Notes: generated by a model not told the origin, from the letters alone. DNA of 64,000 nt from Lineus longissimus (GCF_910592395.1 NC_088310.1:19289501-19353500); one strand, 5' to 3'. Shown: positions 25,236-40,035, numbered from the stretch's first letter. Numbers and translations are program-made.

Positions 25236-28200
25236 TTACTGGTATGCAGATGTGCCTGTTCGACAAAAAGACCCTGAACACTACCGAACAACACTATTGA
25301 CATGAAAGAGTATACAGTTTGAGGGAAAGCCACATAACTATCAGGTATTTTCCCTCTGGACTGGTGACAATCAGACTGGCCCGAAACTCTCATTATCGAC
25401 CACTCCTCAGTGGAAATGAATCCAACAAAAAATGGGGTCAATACTGTATTACCCCGATGAGAAGCAACTGATGTCCCCCACTCTCAACTAAGATATTTGT
25501 GCGCGTACCGGTTTGACTACGGGCTGAAGTTGACGATGTACTCCTGACGGAGCCATTGGGTGCTTCGCCCGCTCATTGACCGAGGCATGGTGACCTGGAG
25601 ACAGTGACCGGATTAGCACTAGCTGGTCGAAGGACACTTCACAGGGCGTCAATTCGCAACTTCTCATCTTTTTAAGGCACGACCTATTCACGTGGACCAA
25701 GGCTTACCCAAAAACCTACTCCTTACGTAGCGTGGGGTACCAACCCACCGCAGATTCAGGAGTGTGCAATGGTTTCGGAATATCCTACACCAAATTGTGC
25801 TGCCCATTCGCAATAGGTTTGCCGACCGCCATTCCCCTCTGACATCGCCATCTCTCAGACAGTAACAGAACGGGGCAATGGGGCTGCAAATTTTTCCCAG
25901 AGGGGCGGGATAATGATTATTTCAGACCGATCAGAGTGTCACAAGTTCAGAGCGAAATCACCTGACAGTTATATGGAGTTACACCAAAATGCAGACTCTT
26001 CATTTCATTTGTAAATAGGCATCGATTATTTTTGTTACATTCAATGGACCCAGTCCTACAAGTACAATCTCTGGAAGAGCCAAGTCTGCACATAATTACT
26101 GGTATGCAGATTTGCCCGCGAGGCAGAAAAGACCTGACAATTGCCACTGCTTTAGGAGTGTAGCAACAATATTGCTTCAAAGCAAGAAATGAATCTGCAC
26201 ATATTTACTGGTATGCAGATATGCCAGTAAGGCATCAAAACCTTCGTAAGCCCTTAATGAGCAACTCATTTATAAAGTTACAAACAGGATTTATCTTACA
26301 ACTGTACTGCTCCAAAGAAAGAGCCAAGTCTGCCCATAACTACTGGTATGCAGATATGTCAGTGAGGCAGACAAGACCTGAACACTGCCACTGCTTCACA
26401 AGTGTAGCACTGATATTGCTTCAAAGCAAAACTTAAGTACGCATATAATCACTGGTATGCAGATTTGCCCGCGAGGCAGAAAAGACCTGAAGACAGCCAC
26501 TGCTTTAGGAGTGTAGCAACGACATTGCTTCAAAGCAAAAATTCTGTTTGCACATAATTTTTGGTATGCAGATGTGCCTGTTCGACAAAAAGATCCTGAA
26601 CACTACCAAGCAACACTAATTTACAATTGACATGAAAGAGTACACAGTTTGAGGGAAAGCCACATAACTATTAGATAATTGCCCTCTGTACTGGTGATAA
26701 TCAGACTGGCTTGAAATTCTCATTATCGACCACTCCTCAGTGGAAATGAATCCAACAAAAAATGGGGTCAATACTGTATTACCCCGATGAGAAGCAACTG
26801 ATGTCCCCCACTCTCAACTAAGATATTTGTGCGCGTACCGGTTTGACTACGGGCTGAAGTTGACGATGTACTCCTGACGGAGCCATTGGGTGCTTCGCCC
26901 GCTCATTGACCGAGGCATGGTGACCTGGAGACAGTGACCGGATTAGCACTAGCTGGTCGAAGGACACTTCACAGGGCGTCAATTCGCAACTTCTCATCTT
27001 TTTAAGGCACGACCTATTCACGTGGACCAAGGCTTACCCAAAAACCTACTCCTTACGTAGCGTGGGGTACCAACCCACCGCAGATTCAGGAGTGTGCAAT
27101 GGTTTCGGAATATCCTACACCAAATTGTGCTGCCCATTCGCAATAGGTTTGCCGACCGCCATTCCCCTCTGACATCGCCATCTCTCAGACAGTAACAGAA
27201 CGGGGCAATGGGGCTGCAAATTTTTCCCAGAGGGGCGGGATAATGCTTATTTCAGACCGATCAGAGTGTCACAAGTTCAGAGCGAAATCACCTGAGAGTT
27301 ATATGGAGTTACACCAAAATGCAGACTCTTCATTTCATTTGTAAATAGGCATCGATTATTTTTGTTACATTCAATGGACCCAGTCCTACAAGTACAATCT
27401 CTGGAAGAGCCAAGTCTGCACATAATTACTGGTATGCAGATTTGCCCGCGAGGCAGAAAAGACCTGACAATTGCCACTGCTTTAGGAGTGTAGCAACAAT
27501 ATTGCTTCAAAGCAAGAAATGAATCTGCACATATTTACTGGTATGCAGATATGCCAGTAAGGCATCAAAACCTTCGTAAGCCCTTAATGAGCAACTCATT
27601 TATAAAGTCACAAACAGGATTTATCTTACAACTGTACTGCTCCAAAGAAAGAGCTAAGTCTGCCCATAACTACTGGTATGCAGATATGTCAGTGAGGCAG
27701 ACAAGACCTGAACACTCCCACTGCTTCACAAGTGTAGCACTGATATTGCTTCAAAACAAAACTTAAGTACGCATATAATCACTGGTATGCAGATTTGCCT
27801 GCGAGGCAGAAAAGACCTGAAGACAGCCACTGCTTTAGGAGTGTAGCAACGACATTGCTTCAAAGCAAAAATTCTGTTTGCACATAATTCTTGGTATGCA
27901 GATGTGCCTGTTCGACAAAAAGATCCTGAACACTACCAAGCAAAACTAATTTACAATTGACATGAAAGAGTACACAGTTTGAGGGAAAGCCACATAACTA
28001 TTAGATAATTGCCCTCTGTACTGGTGATAATCAGACTGGCTTGAAATTCTCATTATCGACCACTCCTCAGTGGAAATGAATCCAACAAAAAGTGGGGTCA
28101 ATACTGTATTACCCCGATGAGAAGCAACTGATGTCCCCCACTCTCAACTAAGATATTTGTGCGCGTACCGGTTTGACTACGGGCTGAAGTTGACGATGTA

Positions 28201-31200
28201 CTCCTGACGGAGCCATTGGGTGCTTCGCCCGCTCATTGACCGAGGCATGGTGACCTGGAGACAGTGACCGGATTAGCACTAGCTGGTCGAAGGACACTTC
28301 ACAGGGCGTCAATTCGCAACTTCTCATCTTTTTAAGGCACGACCTATTCACGTGGACCAAGGCTTACCCAAAAACCTACTCCTTACGTAGCGTGGGGTAC
28401 CAACCCACCGCAGATTCAGGAGTGTGCAATGGTTTCGGAATATCCTACACCAAATTGTGCTGCCCATTCGCAATAGGTTTGCCGACCGCCATTCCCCTCT
28501 GACATCGCCATCTCTCAGACAGTAACAGAACGGGGCAATGGGGCTGCAAATTTTTCCCAGAGGGGCGGGATAATGCTTATTTCAGACCGATCAGAGTGTC
28601 ACAAGTTCAGAGCGAAATCACCTGAGAGTTATATGGAGTTACACCAAAATGCAGACTCTTCATTTCATTTGTAAATAGGCATCGATTATTTTTGTTACAT
28701 TCAATGGACCCAGTCCTACAAGTACAATCTCTGGAAGAGCCAAGTCTGCACATAATTACTGGTATGCAGATTTGCCCGCGAGGCAGAAAAGACCTGACAA
28801 TTGCCACTGCTTTAGGAGTGTAGCAACAATATTGCTTCAAAGCAAGAAATGAATCTGCACATATTTACTGGTATGCAGATATGCCAGTAAGGCATCAAAA
28901 CCTTCGTAAGCCCTTAATGAGCAACTCATTTATAAAGTCACAAACAGGATTTATCTTACAACTGTACTGCTCCAAAGAAAGAGCTAAGTCTGCCCATAAC
29001 TACTGGTATGCAGATATGTCAGTGAGGCAGACAAGACCTGAACACTCCCACTGCTTCACAAGTGTAGCACTGATATTGCTTCAAAACAAAACTTAAGTAC
29101 GCATATAATCACTGGTATGCAGATTTGCCTGCGAGGCAGAAAAGACCTGAAGACAGCCACTGCTTTAGGAGTGTAGCAACGACATTGCTTCAAAGCAAAA
29201 ATTCTGTTTGCACATAATTCTTGGTATGCAGATGTGCCTGTTCGACAAAAAGATCCTGAACACTACCAAGCAAAACTAATTTACAATTGACATGAAAGAG
29301 TACACAGTTTGAGGGAAAGCCACATAACTATTAGATAATTGCCCTCTGTACTGGTGATAATCAGACTGGCTTGAAATTCTCATTATCGACCACTCCTCAG
29401 TGGAAATGAATCCAACAAAAAGTGGGGTCAATACTGTATTACCCCGATGAGAAGCAACTGATGTCCCCCACTCTCAACTAAGATATTTGTGCGCGTACCG
29501 GTTTGACTACGGGCTGAAGTTGACGATGTACTCCTGACGGAGCCATTGGGTGCTTCGCCCGCTCATTGACCGAGGCATGGTGACCTGGAGACAGTGACCG
29601 GATTAGCACTAGCTGGTCGAAGGACACTTCACAGGGCGTCAATTCGCAACTTCTCATCTTTTTAAGGCACGACCTATTCACGTGGACCAAGGCTTACCCA
29701 AAAACCTACTCCTTACGTAGCGTGGGGTACCAACCCACCGCAGATTCAGGAGTGTGCAATGGTTTCGGAATATCCTACACCAAATTGTGCTGCCCATTCG
29801 CAATAGGTTTGCCGACCGCCATTCCCCTCTGACATCGCCATCTCTCAGACAGTAACAGAACGGGGCAATGGGGCTGCAAATTTTTCCCAGAGGGGCGGGA
29901 TAATGATTATTTCAGACCGATCAGAGTGTCACAAGTTCAGAGCGAAATCACCCGACAGTTATATGGAGTTACACCAAAATGCAGACTCTTCATTTCATTT
30001 GTAAATAGGCATCGATTATTTTTGTTACATTCAATGGACCCAGTCCTACAAGTACAATCTCTGGAAGAGCCAAGTCTGCACATAATTACTGGTATGCAGA
30101 TTTGCCCGCGAGGCAGAAAAGACCTGACAATTGCCACTGCTTTAGGAGTGTAGCAACAATATTGCTTCAAAGCAAGAAATGAATCTGCACATATTTACTG
30201 GTATGCAGATATGCCAGTAAGGCATCAAAACCTTCGTAAGCCCTTAATGAGCAACTCATTTATAAAGTCACAAACAGGATTTATCTTACAACTGTACTGC
30301 TCCAAAGAAAGAGCTAAGTCTGCCCATAACTACTGGTATGCAGATATGTCAGTGAGGCAGACAAGACCTGAACACTCCCACTGCTTCACAAGTGTAGCAC
30401 TGATACTGCTTCAAAACAAAACTTAAGTACGCATATAATCACTGGTATGCAGATTTGCCCGCGAGGCAGAAAAGACCTGAAGACAGCCACTGCTTTAGGA
30501 GTGTAGCAACGACATTGCTTCAAAGCAAAAATTCTGTTTGCACATAATTCTTGGTATGCAGATGTGCCTGTTCGACAAAAAGATCCTGAACACTACCAAG
30601 CAACACTAATTTACAATTGACATGAAAGAGTACACAGTTTGAGGGAAAGCCACATAACTATTAGATAATTGCCCTCTGTACTGGTGATAATCAGACTGGC
30701 TTGAAATTCTCATTATCGACCACTCCTCAGTGGAAATGAATCCAACAAAAAATTTGCCCGCGAGGCAGAAAAGACCTGACAATTGCCACTGCTTTAGGAG
30801 TGTAGCAACAATATTGCTTCAAAGCAAGAAATGAATCTGCACATATTTACTGGTATGCAGATATGCCAGTAAGGCATCAAAACCTTCGTAAGCCCTTAAT
30901 GAGCAACTCATTTATAAAGTCACAAACAGGATTTATCTTACAACTGTACTGCTCCAAAGAAAGAGCTAAGTCTGCCCATAACTACTGGTATGCAGATATG
31001 TCAGTGAGGCAGACAAGACCTGAACACTCCCACTGCTTCACAAGTGTAGCACTGATATTGCTTCAAAACAAAACTTAAGTACGCATATAATCACTGGTAT
31101 GCAGATTTGCCTGCGAGGCAGAAAAGACCTGAAGACAGCCACTGCTTTAGGAGTGTAGCAACGACATTGCTTCAAAGCAAAAATTCTGTTTGCACATAAT

Positions 31201-33775
31201 TCTTGGTATGCAGATGTGCCTGTTCGACAAAAAGATCCTGAACACTACCAAGCAAAACTAATTTACAATTGACATGAAAGAGTACACAGTTTGAGGGAAA
31301 GCCACATAACTATTAGATAATTGCCCTCTGTACTGGTGATAATCAGACTGGCTTGAAATTCTCATTATCGACCACTCCTCAGTGGAAATGAATCCAACAA
31401 AAAGTGGGGTCAATACTGTATTACCCCGATGAGAAGCAACTGATGTCCCCCACTCTCAACTAAGATATTTGTGCGCGTACCGGTTTGACTACGGGCTGAA
31501 GTTGACGATGTACTCCTGACGGAGCCATTGGGTGCTTCGCCCGCTCATTGACCGAGGCATGGTGACCTGGAGACAGTGACCGGATTAGCACTAGCTGGTC
31601 GAAGGACACTTCACAGGGCGTCAATTCGCAACTTCTCATCTTTTTAAGGCACGACCTATTCACGTGGACCAAGGCTTACCCAAAAACCTACTCCTTACGT
31701 AGCGTGGGGTACCAACCCACCGCAGATTCAGGAGTGTGCAATGGTTTCGGAATATCCTACACCAAATTGTGCTGCCCATTCGCAATAGGTTTGCCGACCG
31801 CCATTCCCCTCTGACATCGCCATCTCTCAGACAGTAACAGAACGGGGCAATGGGGCTGCAAATTTTTCCCAGAGGGGCGGGATAATGATTATTTCAGACC
31901 GATCAGAGTGTCACAAGTTCAGAGCGAAATCACCCGACAGTTATATGGAGTTACACCAAAATGCAGACTCTTCATTTCATTTGTAAATAGGCATCGATTA
32001 TTTTTGTTACATTCAATGGACCCAGTCCTACAAGTACAATCTCTGGAAGAGCCAAGTCTGCACATAATTACTGGTATGCAGATTTGCCCGCGAGGCAGAA
32101 AAGACCTGACAATTGCCACTGCTTTAGGAGTGTAGCAACAATATTGCTTCAAAGCAAGAAATGAATCTGCACATATTTACTGGTATGCAGATATGCCAGT
32201 AAGGCATCAAAACCTTCGTAAGCCCTTAATGAGCAACTCATTTATAAAGTCACAAACAGGATTTATCTTACAACTGTACTGCTCCAAAGAAAGAGCTAAG
32301 TCTGCCCATAACTACTGGTATGCAGATATGTCAGTGAGGCAGACAAGACCTGAACACTCCCACTGCTTCACAAGTGTAGCACTGATATTGCTTCAAAACA
32401 AAACTTAAGTACGCATATAATCACTGGTATGCAGATTTGCCTGCGAGGCAGAAAAGACCTGAAGACAGCCACTGCTTTAGGAGTGTAGCAACGACATTGC
32501 TTCAAAGCAAAAATTATGTTTGCACATAATTCTTGGTATGCAGATGTGCCTGTTCGACAAAAAGATCCTGAACACTACCAAGCAACACTAATTTACAATT
32601 GACATGAAAGAGTACACAGTTTGAGGGAAAGCCACATAACTATTAGATAATTGCCCTCTGTACTGGTGATAATCAGACTGGCTTGAAATTCTCATTATCG
32701 ACCACTCCTCAGTGGAAATGAATCCAACAAAAAATGGGGTCAATACTGTATTACCCCGATGAGAAGCAACTGATGTCCCCCACTCTCAACTAAGATATTT
32801 GTGCGCGTACCGGTTTGACTACGGGCTGAAGTTGACGATGTACTCCTGACGGAGCCATTGGGTGCTTCGCCCGCTCATTGACCGAGGCATGGTGACCTGG
32901 AGACAGTGACCGGATTAGCACTAGCTGGTCGAAGGACACTTCACAGGGCGTCAATTCGCAACTTCTCATCTTTTTAAGGCACGACCTATTCACGTGGACC
33001 AAGGCTTACCCAAAAACCTACTCCTTACGTAGCGTGGGGTACCAACCCACCGCAGATTCAGGAGTGTGCAATGGTTTCGGAATATCCTACACCAAATTGT
33101 GCTGCCCATTCGCAATAGGTTTGCCGACCGCCATTCCCCTCTGACATCGCCATCTCTCAGACAGTAACAGAACGGGGCAATGGGGCTGCAAATTTTTCCC
33201 AGAGGGGCGGGATAATGATTATTTCAGACCGATCAGAGTGTCACAAGTTCAGAGCGAAATCACCCGACAGTTATATGGAGTTACACCAAAATGCAGACTC
33301 TTCATTTCATTTGTAAATAGGCATCGATTATTTTTGTTACATTCAATGGACCCAGTCCTACAAGTACAATCTCTGGAAGAGCCAAGTCTGCACATAATTA
33401 CTGGTATGCAGATTTGCCTGCGAGGCAGAACAGACCTGAACATTGCCACTGCTTTAGGAGTGTAGCAACAATATTGCTTCAAAGCAAGAAATGAATCCGC
33501 ACATATTTACTGGTATGCAGATAAGCCAGCAAGGCATCAAAACCTTCGTAAGCCCTTAATGAGCAACTGATTTATAAAATTACAAACAGGATTTATCTTG
33601 CAACTGTACTGCTCCAAAAAAAGAGCCAAGTCTGCACATAACTACTGGTATGCAGATATGTCATCGAGGCAGGCAAGACCTGAACACTGCCACTACTTCA
33701 CAAGTGCAGCACTGAAATTGCCTCAAAGCAAAACTAAAGTCTGCATATAATTACTGGTATGCAGATTCTAAAATA
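25236..33775 (-). repeat. 1330-bp higher-order tandem array, right arm
   Basis: Inverse copies of the left array. Six full units place the same internal point at 25488, 26818, 28148, 29478, 31460 and 32790. The single 1982-bp step between 29478 and 31460 shows an extra 652-bp truncated unit, with its junction near 30752. Unit sequences are nearly identical. Neighbouring units share private variants, which suggests local homogenisation. Confidence 0.95.
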
Positions 33776-35905
33776 CCAGGTGGGGATATTCCATGTGCAA
33801 TCTTTACTCCAATAACCGATTTACAACTTTTCAAATCATATACTACAGAGCACAATTCTCCCCTCGATGTGCCATCTGCTCCCACCCGCAAACCATCCAA
33901 AAGTCATCTGCTCCCATCTGTAAGCTGCTTGTTTCCATCTGTCAGCCATCTCCTTCAATCCATAGTCATCTGCTCCCATCAGCACAAGCCACCTGTTCAT
34001 GTATGCCTCTCCACAAATTGGTGGCCATTGCTGCAATTTCTGGTGATCTCTGTGCATCCTGGTGACTTTTACCTCAAGTTTCTGGCCAATTCATCCTGAA
34101 GATCAAAAGCAGACAGTACACATGTATACCATAGTTTTCTTAACTCATTTCGTTTTAGGCCACAGATATTTGCTTCGGACAGTATATGAGGGAACAAAGT
34201 TTTCTTTTGGAGGAACAGCAAGAATTAGTTTACATTAAGGCCACTGAAGCTGGCACCACCGAATGGCATATCTGAGGTACGAGACGGTCTTGGGCTTGAA
34301 AAAACATCAAGACATTACATGTGGCCTGGGACTGACACGCTCTGTGTTTGGAGGTGATTTTCACCACGAACAATTCTATTTAAGTCTCATTGGAATGACT
34401 GTGAAGAGCCAGGAAGTTTAATTCCGTGAAAGCCAGACACCAGTCCATCAAGAAATACAATTCTAATTTCTCCCCAACCCTTAAGCCCTGCTCGTGGGTG
34501 TTTGAGATCCATCTGGTTTCTTGATCCCGCAGGCAGATAATTACAACTTATTAAGAATTTGAAAATACATTTTAGAACCCCCCCCCCCCCCCCCCGAAGA
34601 TGCTTACAACTAGAATTTTCAGTCGAGTCTTCCTAGACTCTGGAGTCTCCGGCTTTGAGGGGGGGACATTATTAGGAACGCGAGAAATTTGCATGAAACA
34701 AGAATGACAATGACATGAATGCCATGTTTGAAACACATGCGGTATCCTCGTGCCGTTCAATTCTTTACATGTATTACTCAGTGTATTTCCATACGCATCT
34801 TCCACCGGGGACGATGTTGATCAAGGAATTCTCCACGGTATCAACACCCTGCCATCTGACCGTGGCCAGCGGTACCAGGCTATGATTTTCAGCTAGGATT
34901 TTCAGCTACGATTTGTGGCGAAACAACTGATTAAATAGCGGTATCAAAATAAGGGCTGATCCAATTTCAATCCTAGGCGCAGAAATATTACAATACGAGG
35001 CAATCGGAAGCAAGGGAAAGAACACTTTCAGAATAATTTCCTTTATTAGTCTCCGCCATCGGCTGAGGCTTTTGTATTAGGGTATTATTCTCCTCAAGAA
35101 ATTATTCCAGCAAACTCTCGTCCCCAGGTGAAAGCTTTATATGTACATGAACACGGCAATGCATTGCAAATCATCGATAAAACGAGGGTGTCCATGAATT
35201 AAGAAGTCAATCTGGGTAACAGCCGCGAAAGTGCTATGGGCATGCATAGCGCAATACATGTAAATTTTTAACCAATAAACCTCGCCATACCGGCACGATG
35301 ACTGGTGCCCCGCGTTATGTGTATTACATATTGGCTGCACATATGGAGGAACGTAACGGATAAAGACCAGGGACTAGTCTACACCATCGAAGCATTTTTC
35401 TATAAAACCTAATATTTGGAGTTTATGGGCTATGAAATAAGAAAAAACGGCAGTGAATTAAAGCAGCTGAGTTTCAAGAATGTGTTCTTCCCTTCTGGAC
35501 ACTTTATGTTGCCTTGATCAGTCGTATTTCGCACATAAACCATCGCTTCGCTGAAGTGAAAGTGCGATGTCTTTGTTTTGTTTTTGTCAACATGCATGGC
35601 TGTGTGCATATGAGGCGGAGACTCCAGAGTCTGTAAAGACTCAACTGACAATTCTAGTTGGTATTGCTGTAAGTGGCGAGTTTCGTTTCACATGCATACC
35701 TCCGTGTATTTTCATACGGGACATCACCCTGGAACCCAGACTGTATGCTCAGTTCGCCGACAAGGTTGAATCTAGCTACCACTTACAGTGCATTCCATTA
35801 CGTACGTGCATACGCCAGGTCCACCTGGAAAAAGAGTGTGCCGGAATAATTTTCTAGGGAGAAGAATCCCTACTAACGTAAAAGTCTCCAGCTCAAAGCC
35901 GGAGA
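33776..35905 (-). repeat. single-copy part of right arm
   Basis: Reverse complement of 13481-15654. It includes the C18 run (34578-34595) and the inverted 110-bp dispersed repeat (about 34237-34345). A small local duplication, TTTTCAGCTAGGATTTTCAG, occurs near 34887 and is absent from the left arm. Confidence 0.85.
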
Positions 35906-36400
35906 CTAATAACCTGTAGCATCATGGCGACAGCTAAGGCTGGGTTTATGAAAGAACAGAGCAATGCTGGACTGGACTGCAAAGATAATCACCAGACTGA
36001 AAACGACAAAATAGTAGGTCTGGGTCTTTCCTCATTGCCTCACAAGTACCATGGAAGACTTAAGGTGTTTTTCCCAGCAATCTGATTGTGACTTTGTCCT
36101 CACAAGACCGACATCTCTCCGTGCAATGCAGTAATCATAAGGATGATCTTTTATGTCTTTCCATTTCAATACTTACTGCAGAAAATTATCACCCAGGTTG
36201 CTGAATATATGTGCTAGGCATAGAACATCAAGCAGTTGCCTTTCTCTTGCGTAGTCTCATGGGCAATGGGAGCATTCAGTTTCATCTGTAGGACCATATG
36301 AGCGATGGTTCAACTTTTGTCCTGGAATGCGACAGTAGGGGTTAGAATCAATATGCAACATGGTTGGAACTACGGAGTACTAGATCTGCCCAGAGGTTCT
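35906..36400 (-). repeat. truncated satellite spacer (right arm)
   Basis: Inverse partner of 13051-13480, with the same truncation point. The truncation therefore predates the inverted duplication. Confidence 0.82.
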
Positions 36401-37172
36401 GTCTCAGAGAGAAACAGTTGCAGAACTGAACACTAGATCTGCTCCGAGGTTGTGACAATGTCCTGTCTCAGAGGGAAACAATTGAAATACGAATACTGGA
36501 TCTGCTTTAAGGTTGTGATAAGGTCCTGTCTTAGATAAGCAGTTGAGAACTAAATATTGTATCTGCTTTGAGGTTGTGTCAATGTCATCCTTTCTCCAAG
36601 ATAAACAGTCGAGAACTAAACACTAAATCTGCTTTAGGTTGTGTCAATGTCATCCTGTCTCATAGATAAATAGTCTAGAACTATACACTGGATCTGCTTT
36701 GAGGTTGTGGCAATGTCCCGTCTCGGAGAGAAGCAGTTGTGAACTAAACACTGGATCTGCTTTGAGGTTGTGACAATGTCCTGTCAGGGAGAGAAGCAGT
36801 TGAGAACTAAACACTGCATCTACTCTGAGGCTGTGTCCATATCATCCCCTCTCCGAGGTAAACAGTGGAGAACTAAACACTGGATCTGCTCAGAGGCTGT
36901 GACAATGTCCTGTCTGAGAGAGATATAGGAGGTTGGCTGGGACGATGTCCTATCTCCAAGAGAAACAATTGAGACATGAATACTGGATCTGCTTCGAGGT
37001 TGTGACAATGTCCTGTCTCAGAGATCAGCAGTTGTGAACTCAACACTGGATCTGCTTTGAGGTTGTGAAAATGTCCTGTCTCGGAGAGAAGCAGTTGTGA
37101 ACTGAACACTGGATCTGCTTTGAGGTTGTGACAATGTCCTGTCTCAGAGATAAGCAGTTGTGAACTAAACAT
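36401..37172 (-). repeat. 63-bp satellite block, ~12 units (right arm)
   Basis: Inverse partner of 12426-13050, with a different unit number. Satellite-derived open frames on the minus strand are not treated as genes. Confidence 0.88.
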
Positions 37173-38812
37173 TGCCAACAGCTTAGGTTTTCTCCATGGT
37201 CAACAATTCCCTTTGTAATACATTTCATTAGCCATGCAATGCTATTTATTCTACTTATATTTTCATAATTAAGACTAACCTGATCAGACCTGCTTGGCTC
37301 CAGTTTTGAGCTGCCAACAGTTGGCCACGTTGCATCTTGTTGCCACGATCTTGACGAAAGTCTCCAATTTTACCCTGCTCAGGTGCTGTTTTTGAACACT
37401 TTCCAGTCTTGGACCACTCACTCCTGCGACTTTACATTTCTATGTCAACTGTACCACCACAGCCCTCCAGGCATAACAGTTCTGAGCTGTCTGTGTCAAC
37501 ACCTCTCTTGCTCTTGAACTTCCGTGCTCTCTGCATCACAGGCTATAGCGTCCATCCAGCAAGTAAGGCATCGTCCCCTCCATCGTATGCCTCGAACATT
37601 CTCCAGTTGCCAATCCATCACCATCTTGGGAAGCCTCACCTGTTCCGTTCAAGACACACTTCTTGGACCTGCAGAAGATGAACATCATCGAGTTACAAAA
37701 GGTCTTCACTAGGATCTTACCAGGAATACGAATAAACTTACCAGGAAGACAGATAGACCAGGGTTGGGTCTTTTGGGATTGATCCCTAGGTTGTACTTAC
37801 CAGAACTCAACCTAGACTGGAGACGTTCAAAGACATACATTCAGAACCAAGGTTGTACTTATTTAGCATCAGACTATAGAGTTGGAGACGAGTGAAGATA
37901 GACATGTGGGTTGGTGCCTTTTATGACGGACTCCAAGGTTTTCCTAGGACCTGTCTAGGATTGAGGACAGGCAAAGACATACAGAGTTGTGACCTTTGGT
38001 TGTCAATTCTTAATCTTAATCTTCTTTTAATGGATTCGAGGAAGAGGATGGTGAAGACAAAGCAACACTTGTGCTCAGAGGAAGAATTATAAACCTTTAC
38101 AGCTGCCATTCAAACATTGAGACCTTCCTCGTACTTGTCCTGCAATTAATAATAAACACAGCAAAGTGTAAACCTATACTGCCGAGTGTTGAAAGACGGC
38201 CGAATAGCAGTTGTCACAGTGCGACATATTTACGATTCCAACTTTAATGATATTATGTCTGTGGGCCAGAATGAAAACAAGGCTGCAATGTTAGACTATG
38301 GACATCCCTAATCAAAAGGTGTAGAACTGTCTCACTATTGGTGAGAGTTGATGATATGCTGTTGCACATTGCATGGCATGATGGACTGCAAAGATAATCA
38401 CCCAGCTGAAAACAAACTTAAGGACAAAATAGTAGGCCTGGGTCTTTTCTCATTGCCTCACAATTACCATCGAAGACTTGGTGTTTTTCCCAACGATCTG
38501 ATTGTGACTTTGTCCTCACGAGACAAAAATCTCCCTCCGTTGAACTCAGTAATCATAAGGATGATTTTTTATGTCTTTCGATTTCAATACTTACTGCAGA
38601 AAATTATCACCCAGGTTGCTGAATATACGTGCTGGGCATAGAACATCAAGAAGTTGCCATTCTCTTGGGTATTCTCATGGGCAGTGGGAGCTTTCAGTTT
38701 CATCTGTAGGACCATATGAGCGATGGTTGAACTTTTGTCCTGGAATGCGGCAGTAGGGGTTAGAATCAATATGCAACATGGTTGGGACTACCGAGTACTA
38801 GATCTGTTCAGA
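37173..38812 (-). repeat. 1.65-kb satellite spacer, right copy 1
   Basis: Inverse of 10801-12425. Sequence differences from its partner are few. Confidence 0.9.
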
Positions 38813-40035
38813 GGTTCTGTCTCAGAGAGAAACAGTTGCAGAACTGAACACTAGATCTGCTCCGAGGTTGTGACAATGTCCCGTCTCAGAGAGGAACAAT
38901 TGAGACATAAATACTGAATCTGCTTTGAGGTTGTGACAATGTCTTGTCTCAGAGATAAGCAGTTGTGAACTAATTACTGGATCTGCTTTGAAGCTGTGAC
39001 AATGTCCTGTCTCAGATATAAGTAGTTGTGATCTAAACACTGGATCTGCTTTGAGGTTGTGGAAGTGTCCTGTCTCAGAGATAAGCAGTTGTGAACTAAA
39101 CACTGGATCTGCTTTGAGGTTGTGATAATATCCTGTCTCAGGGATAAGCAGTTGTGAACTAAACACTGGATCTGCTTTGAGGTTGTGACAATGTCCTGTC
39201 TCAGATATAAGCAGTTGTGATCTAAACACTGGATCTGCTTTGAGGTTGTGGCAGTGTCCTGTCTCAGAGATGAGCAGTTGTGAACTAAACACTGGATCTG
39301 CTTTGAGGTTGTGACAATATCCTGTCTCAGGGATAAGCAGTTGTGAACTAAACCCTGGATCTGCTTGGAGGTTGTGACAATGTCCTGTCTCGAAGAGAAG
39401 CAGTTGTGAACTAAACACTGGATCGGCTCTGAGGTTGCGACAATGTCCTGTGTCAGAGAGAAATAGGAGGTTGGCTGGGACGATGTCCTGTCTCAGAGTC
39501 AGAGAAAAACAATTGAGACATGAATACTGATCTGCTTTGAGGTTGTGATAAGGTCCTGTCTCAGAGATCAGCAGTTGAGAACTAAACACTGGATCTGCTT
39601 TGAGGTTGTGACAATGTCCTGTCTCAGAGATAAGCAGTTGTGAACTGAACACTGGATCTGCTTTGAGGTTGTGACAATGTCCTGTCTTGGAGAGAAGCAG
39701 TCGAGAACTAAACACCGGATCTGCTTTGAGGTTGTGACAATGTCCTGTCTCAGAGATCAGCAGTTGTGAACTAAACACTGGATCTGCTTTGAGATTGTGA
39801 CAATGTCCTGTCTCGGAGAGACGACGAAGTTGTAAACTAAACACTGGATCTGCTTCGAGGTGATCGACAATGTCTAGTCTCAGAGATAAGCAGTTGTGAA
39901 CTCAACACTGGATCTGCTTTGAGGTTGTGACAATGTCCTGTCAGGGAGAGAAGCAGTTGAGAACTAAACACTGGATCTGCTCTGAGGCTGTGACAATGTC
40001 CTGTCTCAGAGATAAGCAGTTGTGAACTAAACATT
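38813..40035 (-). repeat. 63-bp satellite block, ~19 units (right arm)
   Basis: Inverse partner of 9641-10800. It holds the longest open frame of the window (38822-39844 minus, 340 codons), made only of the 21-residue repeat. Length divisible by three and lack of internal stops in the unit explain it without selection for coding. Confidence 0.92.

Noticed and set aside
38822-39844. 340-codon minus-strand open frame, and similar frames at 9640-10278, 10313-10783, 41684-42193 and 44131-44769
   Set aside because: All are made of the 63-bp satellite, whose length is a multiple of three. A second frame of the same DNA is also open, and there is no domain, signal or splice evidence.
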